Part shown: positions 11,092-20,247 of the stretch, piece by piece | How the letters are laid out: the number at the start of each line of letters is the position of its first letter | Numbering within the stretch: the stretch's first letter is position 1 | Source of the DNA: Streptomyces flaveolus | GTDB lineage: Bacteria; Actinomycetota; Actinomycetes; Streptomycetales; Streptomycetaceae | Assembly (NCBI RefSeq): GCF_000716535.1 | Contig: NZ_JNWV01000030.1 | Span: forward strand, 46,219-110,218 | Direction of reading: 5' to 3' | DNA length: 64,000 nucleotides | The notes under the pieces: model-generated | The model's input: the letters and a program-made list of their open reading frames with translations, nothing else | Database searches by the model: none | What the model was told of the DNA's origin: nothing | Made by a program: the position numbers and the translations under genes

Positions 11092-11667
11092 GTGGGAGTC
11101 AGCCTCAGCAAGGGCGGCAACGTATCGCTGACGAAGGAGGCCCCGGGCCTGACCGCCGTCATCGTCGGCCTGGGGTGGGACGTGCGCACGACGACCGGCA
11201 CGGACTTCGACCTCGACGCCAGCGCGCTGCTGCTGAACAACTCCGGCAAGGTCATCAGCGACCAGCACTTCGTCTTCTTCAACAACCTCAAGAGCCCCGA
11301 CGGCTCGGTCGAGCACACCGGTGACAACCTCACCGGTGAGGGCGAGGGCGACGACGAACAGATCAAGGTCAATCTGGCCGGTGTCCCGGCCGACGTCGAC
11401 AAGATCGTGTTCCCGGTGTCGATCTACGACGCCGAGAACCGCCAGCAGTCCTTCGGCCAGGTCCGCAACGCCTTCATCCGCGTCGTGAACCAGGCCGGCG
11501 GACAGGAGATCGCCCGGTACGACCTCAGTGAGGACGCCTCCACCGAGACCGCCATGGTCTTCGGCGAGCTGTACCGGCACGGCGCGGAGTGGAAGTTCCG
11601 CGCCATCGGCCAGGGCTACGCGTCGGGCCTGCGTGGCATCGCGCAGGACTTCGGCGTCAACGTCTGA
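11092..11667 (+). CDS. terD: TerD family protein (1)
   Basis: The protein is 191 residues from a GTG with TGGAGGA upstream. It opens [14 protein letters not shown] and has the TerD signature [10 protein letters not shown] followed by [10 protein letters not shown] and G-E-G-E-G-D-D-E-Q. The acidic residues of this beta-sandwich bind Ca2+ in characterised homologues. It ends with the conserved [19 protein letters not shown]. TerD proteins are cytosolic stress-response proteins linked to tellurite, phage and development phenotypes. It is near-identical in plan to the next gene, a tandem duplication. Confidence 0.95.
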   Translation: MGVSLSKGGNVSLTKEAPGLTAVIVGLGWDVRTTTGTDFDLDASALLLNNSGKVISDQHFVFFNNLKSPDGSVEHTGDNLTGEGEGDDEQIKVNLAGVPADVDKIVFPVSIYDAENRQQSFGQVRNAFIRVVNQAGGQEIARYDLSEDASTETAMVFGELYRHGAEWKFRAIGQGYASGLRGIAQDFGVNV

Positions 11668-11702
11668 CACGAAGGACGTGTGAGGCCCCACAGCCCGTGA
11701 GA

Positions 11703-11734
11703 CCGGCGCCGCTCCCGTTTAGGGGCGGCGCCGG
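11703..11734. terminator. GC-rich hairpin between the tandem terD genes
   Basis: CCGGCGCCGC-T-CCC (11703-11716) pairs with GGGGCGGCGCCGG (11722-11734) with a single bulged T and a GTTTA loop. It is the strongest structure in the 113-bp gap. It may end or attenuate the first terD transcript, or stabilise its 3' end. Confidence 0.55.
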
Positions 11735-11780
11735 ACGCGCAGGACAACCAGGGAAGCACCACCAGGGGAGGACCAGCATC

Positions 11781-12359
11781 ATGGGTGTCACGCTCGCCAA
11801 GGGAGGCAATGTCTCCCTCTCCAAGGCCGCACCGAACCTCACCAACGTCATGATCGGACTGGGCTGGGACGCGCGGTCCACCACCGGCGCCCCCTTCGAC
11901 CTGGACGCCAGCGCGCTGCTGTGCGGGGCCGGAAACCGGGTACTGGGTGACGAGTGGTTCGTCTTCTACAACCAGCTCACCAGCCCCGACGGCTCCGTGG
12001 AGCACACCGGTGACAATCTCACCGGTGAGGGCGAGGGCGACGACGAGTCGATCCTGGTGGACCTCGCCAAGGTGCCGCCGCAGTGCGAGAAGATCATCTT
12101 CCCCGTCTCCATCCACATGGCGGACGAGCGCGGGCAGACCTTCGGCCAGGTCTCCAACGCCTTCATCCGCGTCGTCAACCAGGCCGACGGCCAGGAACTG
12201 GCCCGCTACGACCTCAGCGAGGACGCCTCCACCGAGACCGCGATGATCTTCGGCGAGCTGTACCGCTACCAGGGCGAGTGGAAATTCCGTGCAGTGGGTC
12301 AGGGGTACGCGTCGGGGTTGCGCGGCATCGCTCTAGACTTCGGAGTCAACGTTTCGTAA
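11781..12359 (+). CDS. terD: TerD family protein (2)
   Basis: The protein is 192 residues from the ATG at 11781 (GGGGAGGACC upstream). It is a clear paralogue of the preceding gene, sharing the start [14 protein letters not shown], the acidic D-L-D-A-S-A-L-L site, [16 protein letters not shown], and the C-terminal [16 protein letters not shown]. It differs by two cysteines (LLCGAGN and PQCEKI). The Ca2+-binding beta-sandwich fold is inferred from the family. It is followed 49 bp later by the DUF475/TerC-like gene, so the two may be cotranscribed. Confidence 0.95.
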   Translation: MGVTLAKGGNVSLSKAAPNLTNVMIGLGWDARSTTGAPFDLDASALLCGAGNRVLGDEWFVFYNQLTSPDGSVEHTGDNLTGEGEGDDESILVDLAKVPPQCEKIIFPVSIHMADERGQTFGQVSNAFIRVVNQADGQELARYDLSEDASTETAMIFGELYRYQGEWKFRAVGQGYASGLRGIALDFGVNVS

Positions 12360-12408
12360 AACTCGGTACGGCTCGGGGGAGACCCGTACACACACGATGG
12401 GGTAGCCA

Positions 12409-13548
12409 GTGCTTCTGAAAACCTTCGGCTGGTCGTTCGCGGTCACCGCGCTCGGTCTGGTCGCGGCGGCGTTCTACGGGGGGTGGACCGCCTTCGGCAT
12501 CGTGGCGATCCTGGCCGTCCTGGAGATCTCGCTGTCCTTCGACAACGCGGTGGTCAACGCCGGAATCCTGAAGAAGATGAACGCCTTCTGGCAGAAGATC
12601 TTCCTCACGGTCGGCGTCCTCATCGCCGTCTTCGGCATGCGGCTGGTCTTCCCCGTCGTCATCGTCGCGATCAGCGCCAAGATGGGTCCGATCGAGGCCG
12701 TCGACCTGGCGCTCAACAACAAGGACCGCTACCAGCAGCTGGTCACCGACGCCCACCCGGCGATCGCCGCGTTCGGTGGCATGTTCCTGCTGATGATCTT
12801 CCTCGACTTCATCTTCGAGGACCGGGACATCCAGTGGCTGCGCTGGATCGAGCGGCCCCTGGCCAAGCTCGGCAAGGTCGACATGCTGTCGGTCTGCATC
12901 GCCCTCGTCGTCCTGCTGATCACGTCGTTCACCTTCGCCACCCACGCCCACCAGCACGGCGGCGCCCACGTGGACAAGGCGCAGACGGTCCTGATCGCCG
13001 GTATCGCCGGCCTGATCACCTACATGGTCGTCGGCGGCCTCTCGGGCTACTTCGAGGACAAGCTGGAGGAAGAGGAGGAGCGCGAGCACGAGGAGGAGGA
13101 AGAGGCCGCCCGCACCGGCAGGCAGAAACCCGCGATCGTGCTGGCCGGCCAGGCCGCGTTCTTCATGTTCCTCTACCTGGAGGTCCTGGACGCGTCCTTC
13201 TCCTTCGACGGCGTGATCGGCGCCTTCGCCATCACCAACGACATCGTCCTGATGGCCCTCGGCCTCGGCATCGGCGCCATGTACGTCCGGTCGCTGACGG
13301 TCTACCTGGTCCGCCAGGGCACCCTCGACGACTACGTCTACCTGGAGCACGGCGCCCACTACGCCATCGGTGCCCTCGCGGTGATCCTCATGGTCACCAT
13401 CCAGCACGAGATCAACGAGGTCATCACCGGCCTCGTCGGCGTCGTCCTGATCGCGGCGTCCTTCCTCTCCTCCGTCCGCCGCAACCGCGCCCTGGCCGCG
13501 GCGGGCGAGGGCAGCGACGAGAAGGCCGAAGTCTCCTCCGGGGTGTGA
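12409..13548 (+). CDS. DUF475 (TerC-like) integral membrane protein
   Basis: The protein is 379 residues with about eight or nine membrane segments. It carries paired acidic motifs inside membrane helices, as in TerC/Alx transporters: E-I-S-L-S-F-D-N-A-V-V-N (near 42-52) and a second copy E-V-L-D-A-S-F-S-F-D-G-V-I-G (near 258-271). Between them is a strongly acidic cytosolic loop (about 217-240) made almost entirely of Glu. TerC relatives act in metal (Mn2+) export or in supporting metallated exported proteins. Here it follows two terD genes, fitting the TerC-TerD membrane partnership proposed for Ter systems. Start is GTG with GGGGTAG upstream. Confidence 0.9.
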   Translation: MLLKTFGWSFAVTALGLVAAAFYGGWTAFGIVAILAVLEISLSFDNAVVNAGILKKMNAFWQKIFLTVGVLIAVFGMRLVFPVVIVAISAKMGPIEAVDLALNNKDRYQQLVTDAHPAIAAFGGMFLLMIFLDFIFEDRDIQWLRWIERPLAKLGKVDMLSVCIALVVLLITSFTFATHAHQHGGAHVDKAQTVLIAGIAGLITYMVVGGLSGYFEDKLEEEEEREHEEEEEAARTGRQKPAIVLAGQAAFFMFLYLEVLDASFSFDGVIGAFAITNDIVLMALGLGIGAMYVRSLTVYLVRQGTLDDYVYLEHGAHYAIGALAVILMVTIQHEINEVITGLVGVVLIAASFLSSVRRNRALAAAGEGSDEKAEVSSGV

Positions 13549-13577
13549 CACCCCGGACGGTGAGGAACGCTCTGAGC

Positions 13578-13604
13578 GGGGCGGCCGACACGGTCGGCCG
13601 CCCC
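13578..13604. terminator. 12-bp perfect hairpin after the DUF475 gene
   Basis: GGGGCGGCCGAC (13578-13589) and GTCGGCCGCCCC (13593-13604) pair fully around a 3-nt loop. The hairpin starts 29 bp after the stop codon and 33 bp before the TerA-like gene. A terminator or partial attenuator is likely. Confidence 0.6.
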
Positions 13605-13636
13605 GTCGGCGTCACAACAGGTACCTGGGGGCGGGA

Positions 13637-14374
13637 ATGGGTTTCTTCGACGGACTGCTGGGCGGGCGCGCCGCCGACTTCGACTCGGGCAACGCGTCGA
13701 GCAACGCCATAGAGCTGACCAGGCGGCACCAGACGGTGTCCCTCACCAAGCAGGAAGCGGCCACCGGCCACTTGCGCGTCAACCTCTCCTGGCGGATGCG
13801 GACCTCCGACTTCGACGGAGCCCAGCGCACCAGCCTGTTCCGGCACCCCTTCAAGGCCCTGAAGCCGCCGGAGGTCCTCGGCCACGGCCAGAGCATGGTC
13901 AACGTCGACCTGGACCTCGGCTGCCTGTACGAGCTGGCCGACGGCACGAAGGGGGTCGTACAGCCCCTCGGCGGCTATCTCGGCGACGTCAACGCACCGC
14001 CGTACATCAAGCTCAGCGGCGACGACCGGTTCGGCTCGGCGTCCGGCGAGACGATGTACGTCAACCTCGACCACCGCGACGCCCTCAAGCGACTGCTGGT
14101 CTTCGTCTACATCTACGACCAGACCCCCGCCTTCGACCGTACGCACGCCGTCGTGACCCTCTACCCCAGCAACGGCCCCCGCATCGAGATAGGCCTGGAC
14201 GAACGCCACCCCCAGGCGCGCTCCTGCGCCGTGGTCATGATCGAGAACATCAAGGGCGAACTGATCGTCCGCCGCGAGGTGAAGTTCGTCTACGGCTTCC
14301 AGGGCGAACTGGACCGCCTCTACGGCTGGGGTCTCCAGTGGGGCAGGGGCTTCAAGACGAAGGTGGACAGGTGA
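13637..14374 (+). CDS. TerA-like tellurium resistance protein
   Basis: The protein is 245 residues. It begins GFFDGLLGGRAADFDSGNAS and then shows a TerD-like beta-sandwich with T-V-S-L-T-K near residue 35 and acidic strand ends (VNVDLDLGCLYELADG, SGDDRFGSASGE). The pattern L-x-Y-E-L-x-D-G-x-K-G-x-V-Q-P-L-G is that of TerA proteins. TerA is the larger TerD paralogue that belongs to the cytosolic Ter complex. The ATG has a weak GGGGGCGGG site. It is convergent with another TerD-domain gene 23 bp downstream. Metal binding is inferred from the family only. Confidence 0.85.
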   Translation: MGFFDGLLGGRAADFDSGNASSNAIELTRRHQTVSLTKQEAATGHLRVNLSWRMRTSDFDGAQRTSLFRHPFKALKPPEVLGHGQSMVNVDLDLGCLYELADGTKGVVQPLGGYLGDVNAPPYIKLSGDDRFGSASGETMYVNLDHRDALKRLLVFVYIYDQTPAFDRTHAVVTLYPSNGPRIEIGLDERHPQARSCAVVMIENIKGELIVRREVKFVYGFQGELDRLYGWGLQWGRGFKTKVDR

Positions 14375-14397
14375 CCACCGCCCGCTTCCGCGGGTGA

Positions 14398-15117
14398 CTA
14401 CCGCCCGATGAACTGCGGCCCCTGCGGCGGCAGCCGGAAGTACGCGTCCGCCGCCACAGCCGCCGGCGCCGACATCGGCTGCGGATAGCCGTACGCGGGC
14501 GGCTGCGCCGGAACCGCTGCCGTCGGCTGCTCCGGAGGCAACGGCTGGGACGAGGCCGGCCCCTCCTCCATCTCGGACTCGTCCACCGAGATGCCGAAGT
14601 CCGTGGCGAGCCCCTTCAGCCCGTTCGAGTAGCCCTCACCCAGCGCCCGGAACTTCCAGCCCTCACCGCGCCGGTACAGCTCACCGCAGATCAGCGCCGT
14701 CTCCGCGCCGGTCTCTGGCTTGATCTCGAACCGGGCCAGCGCCTCCCCGTCGGCGGCCGCCGCGTCGTACAGCAGGATGCACAGCGCCGGCACCTGGTCG
14801 AAGGCGACCCCGTCCGCGGAGGCGACCAGCAGGATCCGGCCGACCCCCGGCTCCACCCCGGAGAGGTCGGTCTGGATCGTGTCCGTCAGCCCCTCGGCGA
14901 TCCGCTTCTTGCCGAGCCGCCACACCTTCCCGGAGGGGTGCCGGGGCTGGTTGTAGAAGACGAAGTCCTCGTCGGAGCGCACACGGCCGTCCGGACCCAG
15001 CAGCAGCGCCGACGCATCCACGTCCGGGACCCCTTGCCCGGGCGTCCAGCGCAGCACGGCGCGCACCGTGGTGGCTTCCAGCGGGACGTTCGACCCTTTC
15101 AGCATCGCGTGCGTCAT
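14398..15117 (-). CDS. TerD-domain protein with Pro/Ala-rich tail (3)
   Basis: The protein is 239 residues. Residues 1-180 are a diverged TerD domain. It starts L-K-G-S-N-V-P-L-E and keeps the D-V-D-A-S-A-L-L-L acidic site, D-E-D-F-V-F-Y-N-Q and the end motif [22 protein letters not shown]. Residues after about 190 are low-complexity (Pro, Gln, Ala, Tyr), probably disordered. Such tails are seen in TerD proteins coupled to protein interaction. It is on the opposite strand from all other ter genes in the island, between TerA-like and HpcH-type genes, with its promoter in the 176-bp gap shared with the latter. Confidence 0.9.
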   Translation of the reverse strand: MTHAMLKGSNVPLEATTVRAVLRWTPGQGVPDVDASALLLGPDGRVRSDEDFVFYNQPRHPSGKVWRLGKKRIAEGLTDTIQTDLSGVEPGVGRILLVASADGVAFDQVPALCILLYDAAAADGEALARFEIKPETGAETALICGELYRRGEGWKFRALGEGYSNGLKGLATDFGISVDESEMEEGPASSQPLPPEQPTAAVPAQPPAYGYPQPMSAPAAVAADAYFRLPPQGPQFIGR

Positions 15118-15293
15118 GCGGTCATCCTGCCCTCTCGGTCCTGGTCACGACAATGCGGGGGGCGGTGCCGCCGACATGGGCGAGTTACCGGAAATTCATG
15201 CCCACAGGGAACCCCGGACACGGATCCCTACGTACTATTACCGGCCACCCTTTACCGAACCCACAGGCTCGGCCCGCACCCTGAGGGAGTCCT

Positions 15294-16460
15294 ATGCGTC
15301 ATTTCGGGCACATCGCCCCCGAGGTGCGGCAGCGCCTCTTCCACCAGGAGCCGTGCGCGTTCACCGCCGACTCCCCGGCCCGGCTGCTCTCCGCGGCCCT
15401 GGGCGCCACGCTGTACAGCCCGGCCACCCGGCCCCGGCTCGCCGACGACATCGTCAAACAGGCCGGCAACGGCGTGGTCTCGATGGTGCTGTGCCTGGAG
15501 GACTCGATCGACGACGCGGACGTCGAGCCGGGCGAGGAGAACCTCGTGCGGCAGTTCGCCGACCTCGCCGCCCGGCCCGGCACGGAGCCGCCCCTGCTGT
15601 TCATCCGGGTGCGCACCCCCGAGCAGATACCGGACCTGGTCCGCCGCCTCGGCCCCGCCGTGCGCCTGCTGTCCGGCTTCGTGCTGCCCAAGTTCACCGA
15701 GGAACGCGGCATCCCCTTCCTGGAGGCTTTGACCGCGGCCGAGAACAGCAGCGGCCGGCGGCTCTTCGCCATGCCCGTCCTGGAGTCCCCGGAGCTGCTC
15801 TACCGCGAGTCCCGGGTGGAGACCCTGGAGGGCATCTCCCGCGCGGTCGGCAAGTATCGGGACCGGGTGCTGGCCCTCCGCCTCGGCGTGACCGACTTCT
15901 GCTCCTCCTACGGCCTGCGCCGTGCCCCCGACATGACCGCCTACGACGTCCAGATCGTCGCCTCCGTGATCGCCGACGTCGTGAACATGCTCGGCCGCGC
16001 CGACGGCACCGGCTTCACCGTCACGGGCCCGGTCTGGGAGTACTTCCGCGTTTCCGAACGGATGTTCAAGCCGCAGCTGAGGCAGAGCCCCTTCCTGGAG
16101 GTGCAGGCCGTCTCACTCCGCGAGAAGCTGATCGAACACGCCATGGACGGACTGCTCCGGGAGATCTCCCTCGACCAGGCCAACGGCCTGCTCGGCAAGA
16201 CCTGCATCCACCCGTCCCACGTCCTGCCCGTGCACGCACTCTCCGTGGTCAGCCACGAGGAGTTCAGCGACGCGCAGGACATCCTGCGGCCGGAACGCGG
16301 CGGCGGGGGTGTACTCCGGTCGGCCTACACGAACAAGATGAACGAAGTGAAACCGCACCGCGCGTGGGCCGAGCGGACCGTGTTGCGCGCCGAGGTGTTC
16401 GGCGTCGCCAACGAGGACGTCGGCTTCGTGGAACTGCTCGCCGCCGGCATACCCGGCTGA
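15294..16460 (+). CDS. HpcH/HpaI aldolase / citrate-lyase beta-like enzyme of the Ter operon
   Basis: The protein is 388 residues with a CitE-type TIM barrel. The metal/CoA-site region reads MVLCLEDSIDDADVEPGEEN near residues 64-83, and later motifs ALRLGVTDFCSSYGLRR and GKTCIHPSHVLPVH (the conserved K-x-x-I-H-P) are present. In citrate-lyase relatives this fold cleaves or forms C-C bonds of acyl-CoA or oxo-acids. In Ter-linked operons its substrate is unknown, and it is proposed to help build a nucleoside-like metabolite. It is followed by the PRTase fusion (40 bp gap) and HAD genes, the same order seen in related loci. Confidence 0.88.
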   Translation: MRHFGHIAPEVRQRLFHQEPCAFTADSPARLLSAALGATLYSPATRPRLADDIVKQAGNGVVSMVLCLEDSIDDADVEPGEENLVRQFADLAARPGTEPPLLFIRVRTPEQIPDLVRRLGPAVRLLSGFVLPKFTEERGIPFLEALTAAENSSGRRLFAMPVLESPELLYRESRVETLEGISRAVGKYRDRVLALRLGVTDFCSSYGLRRAPDMTAYDVQIVASVIADVVNMLGRADGTGFTVTGPVWEYFRVSERMFKPQLRQSPFLEVQAVSLREKLIEHAMDGLLREISLDQANGLLGKTCIHPSHVLPVHALSVVSHEEFSDAQDILRPERGGGGVLRSAYTNKMNEVKPHRAWAERTVLRAEVFGVANEDVGFVELLAAGIPG

Positions 16461-16500
16461 ACCCTCCTCCGCCTCCACCCGACGCCTCTCCAAGGAACGA

Positions 16501-18948
16501 ATGAACAACGCAGTGAACGACGGGGTCTGGTCCGGCAGCTGGGTCGCCGAGCGACTCGGGGTCGGACTCGTGGGCGACGACGGCCTGCCGGCCCTGCTCG
16601 GGCTCGCGCTGCGGCGCAACCCCAAGCGGGCGCACCTGCTGGTCTCGAACGTCCTCGGCAAGCACGTGCCCCAGTCCCCGGCCGTGGTGTACGAGTACGG
16701 CTTCCGCCTGGGCCGACGGGTGGCCGCGCTGCTCGGCGAGGAGGGAGCGGGGGCCGTCGTCCTCGGCTATGCGGAGACCGCGACGGGGCTGGGGCACGCG
16801 GTCGCCGACGGGCTGGGCGCGGTGCCGTACCTGCACTCCACGCGGCGGCCGGTACCCGGGGTCGCCCTGGCGGGCGGCTTCGAGGAGTCGCACTCGCACG
16901 CCACGTCGCATCTCCTGCTGCCGGAAGACCCTGCCCTGCTGGCCGGGGACGGGCCGCTGGTGCTGGTGGACGACGAGTTCTCCACCGGTAACACCGTGCT
17001 GAACACCATTCGTGACCTGCACGAGCGGTATCCGCGCGAGCGGTACGTGGTGGTCGCCCTGGTCGACATGCGGTCGGCTGAGGACTCCGCACGGTTGGAG
17101 CGGTTCGCGCGGGAGATCGGGGCCCGGGTCGACGTGATCGCCGCCGCGTCCGGGACCGTACGGCTGCCCGAGGGGGTGCTGGAGAGGGGGCAGCGGCTGG
17201 TCGCGGAATGTGAGTCCGCCGGGTGCGGGGCCGCCCGTGGCGGGGCGCCACAGCCAAGGCCCGTCACCAGGGTCGACCTGCACTGGCCGCCCGGGCTCCC
17301 CGACGGCGGCCGGCACGGGTTCACCCCCGCCCACCGGGCCCGGCTCGAAGCGGCGCTCCCCTCCCTGGCCGGGCGAATACGCGAGGCACTGCCCGTCGGC
17401 GCCCGGCGCGTTCTGGTGCTCGGGTTCGAGGAGCTGATGTACGTCCCGCTGCGGCTCGCCCAGGAGGTGGAGCGGGGGACGGACGCCGAGGTGCGGTTCT
17501 CCACCACCACCCGGTCGCCCGTGCTCGCGGTCGACGATCCCGGCTACGCCATCCGCAGCCGCCTGGTCTTCCCGGCCCACGACGACCCGGCCGACGGGCC
17601 CGGCGAGCGGTACGCCTACAACGTGGCCGGTGCCGGCTTCGACGCCGTCGTCGCCGTGGTCGACTCCGTCGCCGACACCCCCGCCCTGCACGCGCCCGGC
17701 GGCCTGCTGGCCGCCCTGGCCGCGCACGTCCCGCACGTCCTGCTCGCGGTCGTACCCTCCTACGTCCCGCACGCTCCCGAAAGGCCGGTCATGCTGCCCG
17801 AGCCCCTCCGTGGCCCCGCGTTCTCCTCGTACGCGCCGGAGGAGGTCGGCTGGCTGCTCCAGGACCTCTCCGACGTGACCCTGGAGGCGCCGACGGAGGA
17901 GCGGGAGGAGGCCATCCAGAGCGGCGGCGCGCACTACGCCGAGTCGCTGCCGGTGGAGTACCAGCCCAGCGCGCAGTACCAGGAGCTGTTCCACGCGGCC
18001 CTGGACGCCTCCGCCGCCCGCCTCGCGCAGGCCGTCGGTGTCGTGACCGAGACCGTACTCACCGAGCGGTCGCCCCGCCCGGTGCTGGTCTCCCTGGCCC
18101 GCGCCGGCACCCCGGTCGGCATCCTGATGCGCCGGTGGGCCCGCTTCCGGCACGGCCTCGACCTGCCGCACTACGCCGTGTCGATCGTGCGCGGCCGGGG
18201 CATCGACGCCAACGCGCTGCGCTGGCTGGCCGACCGCCACGACCCCCGGGACGTCGTCTTCGTCGACGGCTGGACCGGCAAGGGCGCCATCACCCGGGAA
18301 CTGGCCGAAGCCGTCGAGGAGTTCGAGCGGAAGGAGGGCGTCACCGGGTTCGACCCGGAGATCGCCGTCCTCGCCGATCCCGGCTCCTGCGTCCGCACCT
18401 ACGGCACCCGCGAGGACTTCCTCATCCCCTCCGCGTGCCTCAACTCGACCGTCTCCGGGCTGATCTCGCGTACGGTGCTGCGCGCCGACCTGGTCGGTCC
18501 GCACGACTTCCACGGCGCCAAGTTCTACCGCGAACTCGCGGACGCGGACGTCTCCGTGGCCTTCCTCGACGCCGTCGCCGCCCGCTTCCCCGAGGTGGCC
18601 GACGGCGTGGACGGCGCGGTGAAGGAGCTGCTGGCCGCGGACCGCACCCCGACCTGGGCGGGCTGGCGCGCGGTCGAACGGATCAGCGAGGAGTACGGCA
18701 TCCACGACGTCAACCTCGTCAAGCCCGGCGTCGGCGAGACCACCCGGGTGCTGCTGCGCCGGGTGCCGTGGAAGATCCTCGCGCGGGCGGGCGCGGGCGC
18801 GGACCTGGACCACGTGCGGCTGCTCGCCGAGCAGCGCGGGGTGCCGGTGGAGGAGGTGGACGACCTGCCGTACACCTGCGTCGGGCTGATCCATCCCAAG
18901 TACACGCGGGGCGCCACGGGCGCCGACGGCAAGGCGGTGAACGTCTGA
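16501..18948 (+). CDS. PRTase-TRSP-PRTase-like-PELOTA fusion protein of the Ter metabolite operon
   Basis: An 815-residue multidomain protein. Residues about 60-240 form a phosphoribosyltransferase domain with the PRPP loop L-V-L-V-D-D-E-F-S-T-G-N-T near 155-166. Residues about 260-420 are the TRSP domain, named for its T-R-S-P motif, seen here near 335-339. Residues about 490-680 look like a second PRTase-type fold with D-V-V-F-V-D-G-W-T-G-K-G near 585-595. Residues about 715-805 match the PELOTA RNA-binding domain (RVPWKILAR, LRLLAEQRGVPVEEV, GLIHPKYTRG). Comparative work on Ter systems (Anantharaman, Iyer, Aravind) predicted that these domains assemble a nucleoside-like or RNA-linked product. 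Its stop overlaps the next ATG by one base. Confidence 0.87.
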   Translation: MNNAVNDGVWSGSWVAERLGVGLVGDDGLPALLGLALRRNPKRAHLLVSNVLGKHVPQSPAVVYEYGFRLGRRVAALLGEEGAGAVVLGYAETATGLGHAVADGLGAVPYLHSTRRPVPGVALAGGFEESHSHATSHLLLPEDPALLAGDGPLVLVDDEFSTGNTVLNTIRDLHERYPRERYVVVALVDMRSAEDSARLERFAREIGARVDVIAAASGTVRLPEGVLERGQRLVAECESAGCGAARGGAPQPRPVTRVDLHWPPGLPDGGRHGFTPAHRARLEAALPSLAGRIREALPVGARRVLVLGFEELMYVPLRLAQEVERGTDAEVRFSTTTRSPVLAVDDPGYAIRSRLVFPAHDDPADGPGERYAYNVAGAGFDAVVAVVDSVADTPALHAPGGLLAALAAHVPHVLLAVVPSYVPHAPERPVMLPEPLRGPAFSSYAPEEVGWLLQDLSDVTLEAPTEEREEAIQSGGAHYAESLPVEYQPSAQYQELFHAALDASAARLAQAVGVVTETVLTERSPRPVLVSLARAGTPVGILMRRWARFRHGLDLPHYAVSIVRGRGIDANALRWLADRHDPRDVVFVDGWTGKGAITRELAEAVEEFERKEGVTGFDPEIAVLADPGSCVRTYGTREDFLIPSACLNSTVSGLISRTVLRADLVGPHDFHGAKFYRELADADVSVAFLDAVAARFPEVADGVDGAVKELLAADRTPTWAGWRAVERISEEYGIHDVNLVKPGVGETTRVLLRRVPWKILARAGAGADLDHVRLLAEQRGVPVEEVDDLPYTCVGLIHPKYTRGATGADGKAVNV

Positions 18949-19763
18949 TGCCGGTGCTGGTGGCGAGCGACCTGGACCGTACGCTGATCTACTCCTCGGC
19001 GGCTCTCGCGCTGACCATGCCGGACGCACGGGCGCCCCGGCTGCTGTGCGTGGAGGTGCACGAGGCGAAGCCGCTGTCCTACATGACCGAGACCGCGGCC
19101 CAGTTGCTGACCGACCTCGGCGACACGGCCGTCTTCGTGCCGACGACGACCCGGACGCGCAAGCAGTACCAGCGGATCAACCTGCCGGGCCCGCCGCCCG
19201 CGTACGCGATCTGCGCCAACGGCGGCCATCTGCTGGTCGACGGGGTCACCGACGAGGACTGGCACGCGAGCGTCCAGGCGCGGCTCGCCGACGAGTGCGC
19301 GCCGCTGGCGGAGGTCAGCGAGCACCTGCTGCGGTCCGCCGACCCGGTGTGGGTGCGCAAGCACCGGATCGCCGAGGACCTGTTCGCCTATCTGGTGGTG
19401 GAACGCGAGCTGCTGCCCGGGGAGTGGGTGAAGGAGCTGGCGGTGTGGGCGGAGAACCGGGGCTGGACGGTGTCCCTGCAGGGCCGGAAGATCTACGCCG
19501 TACCGAAGCCGCTCACCAAGAGCGCGGCCGTCCGTGAGGTGGTCCGGCGTACCGGCGCGCGGCTGACACTGGCCGCCGGTGACTCCCTGCTCGACGCCGA
19601 CCTGCTGCTGGCCGCCGACCGGGGCTGGCGCCCCGGCCACGGCGAACTGGCCGACACCGACTGGACGGCACCGGAGATCAGCGCCCTCCCCGAACGGGGG
19701 GTCCTGGCGGGAGAGCGGATCCTGCGGGAGTTCTTGAAGGCGACCCGCACGGCGGCACCTTAG
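18948..19763 (+). CDS. HAD-superfamily hydrolase of the Ter operon
   Basis: The protein is 271 residues starting at the ATG of TGATG, overlapping the stop of the PRTase fusion gene by 1 bp, so the two are translationally coupled. The catalytic HAD motif 1 is D-L-D-R-T-L at residues 8-13. Motif 2 lies in PTTTRTRKQY, a conserved Lys lies in the C-terminal half (PLTKSAAVREVV), and motif 4 is A-A-G-D-S-L-L-D-A-D. The cap segment is C2-like (sucrose-phosphatase/Cof type). It would dephosphorylate a phosphorylated sugar or nucleotide intermediate made by the preceding enzymes. Substrate is inferred from context only. Confidence 0.88.
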   Translation: MPVLVASDLDRTLIYSSAALALTMPDARAPRLLCVEVHEAKPLSYMTETAAQLLTDLGDTAVFVPTTTRTRKQYQRINLPGPPPAYAICANGGHLLVDGVTDEDWHASVQARLADECAPLAEVSEHLLRSADPVWVRKHRIAEDLFAYLVVERELLPGEWVKELAVWAENRGWTVSLQGRKIYAVPKPLTKSAAVREVVRRTGARLTLAAGDSLLDADLLLAADRGWRPGHGELADTDWTAPEISALPERGVLAGERILREFLKATRTAAP

Positions 19764-19790
19764 GGGCGCGGGGCTTCTGCGCGAAGGCCC
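19759..19790. repeat. Dispersed GC-rich element, copy 2
   Basis: The sequence TTAGGGGCGCGGGG, followed by CTTCTGCGCGA, overlaps the stop of the HAD gene. It shares the GGGGCGCGGGG core and the trailing CTGCGCGA with the copy at 6692-6721. Confidence 0.5.
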
Positions 19791-19842
19791 ATGACGGCGG
19801 CGCACCCGCCGGGACGGCATCACGCGGCACCCCCGTGGGCGA

Positions 19843-20070
19843 CTACCCGCAGCAGCCGCCCCCGCAGCACCCGCCGCCACCGGCCCTCGGCGAAGGCGCG
19901 GGCGCGGACGCGGACGTGTTGTTCGACACGCCCACCGCCACCGTCGACAGGAGCTTCACCGTGTCGTCGTGCCCCGCGGGGCACGACGCGGGGGCGGCGG
20001 ACTGGGCCATGGGCCGGTTGAGTTCGAACGTGTCGCCGCAGGTCCGGCAGCGGTACTCGTAACGAGGCAT
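19843..20070 (-). CDS. FmdB family zinc-ribbon protein
   Basis: The protein is 75 residues. It opens M-P-R-Y-E-Y-R-C-R-T-C-G-D-T-F-E, the first C-x2-C knuckle of FmdB-type zinc ribbons. Only one further Cys follows before the tail (ASCPAGHDD; a C-x3-H group), so the second knuckle is C/H type. The tail is rich in Gly and Cys (GGGGCCGGGCCG) and could bind metal too. FmdB proteins are small and of unknown role; some are regulators of amidase genes. It is convergent with the HAD gene and divergent from the PBP gene. Confidence 0.85.
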   Translation of the reverse strand: MPRYEYRCRTCGDTFELNRPMAQSAAPASCPAGHDDTVKLLSTVAVGVSNNTSASAPAPSPRAGGGGCCGGGCCG

Positions 20071-20169
20071 GGCCCCAGGTTAGCCGTCAAGGCCCGGCCG
20101 GGGGCGTCTCAATGTTTCATGAGTGTTGCTTTCTATCCGGCATATGTGCAGGGCATTCGAAAACGTTAC

Positions 20170-20178
20170 TGATAATTT
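20170..20178 (+). promoter_or_regulatory. Possible extended -10 element before the PBP gene
   Basis: TGATAATTT fits an extended -10 (TG-n-TAnnnT) in an unusually A+T-rich patch (about 20150-20180). It is about 70 bp before the chosen GTG. No good -35 is seen at standard spacing. Confidence 0.3.
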
Positions 20179-20247
20179 GTGAACGCCGTTGCGAGGATGC
20201 TCAGCTCACCCGCGCGAGCAAGACCGAGTGCGGAGGGAGACGCAGGC

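Noticed and set aside
16264..19029. 921-codon minus-strand frame across the PRTase fusion
   Set aside because: It is a codon-bias shadow; the plus strand carries clear PRTase, TRSP and PELOTA motifs.
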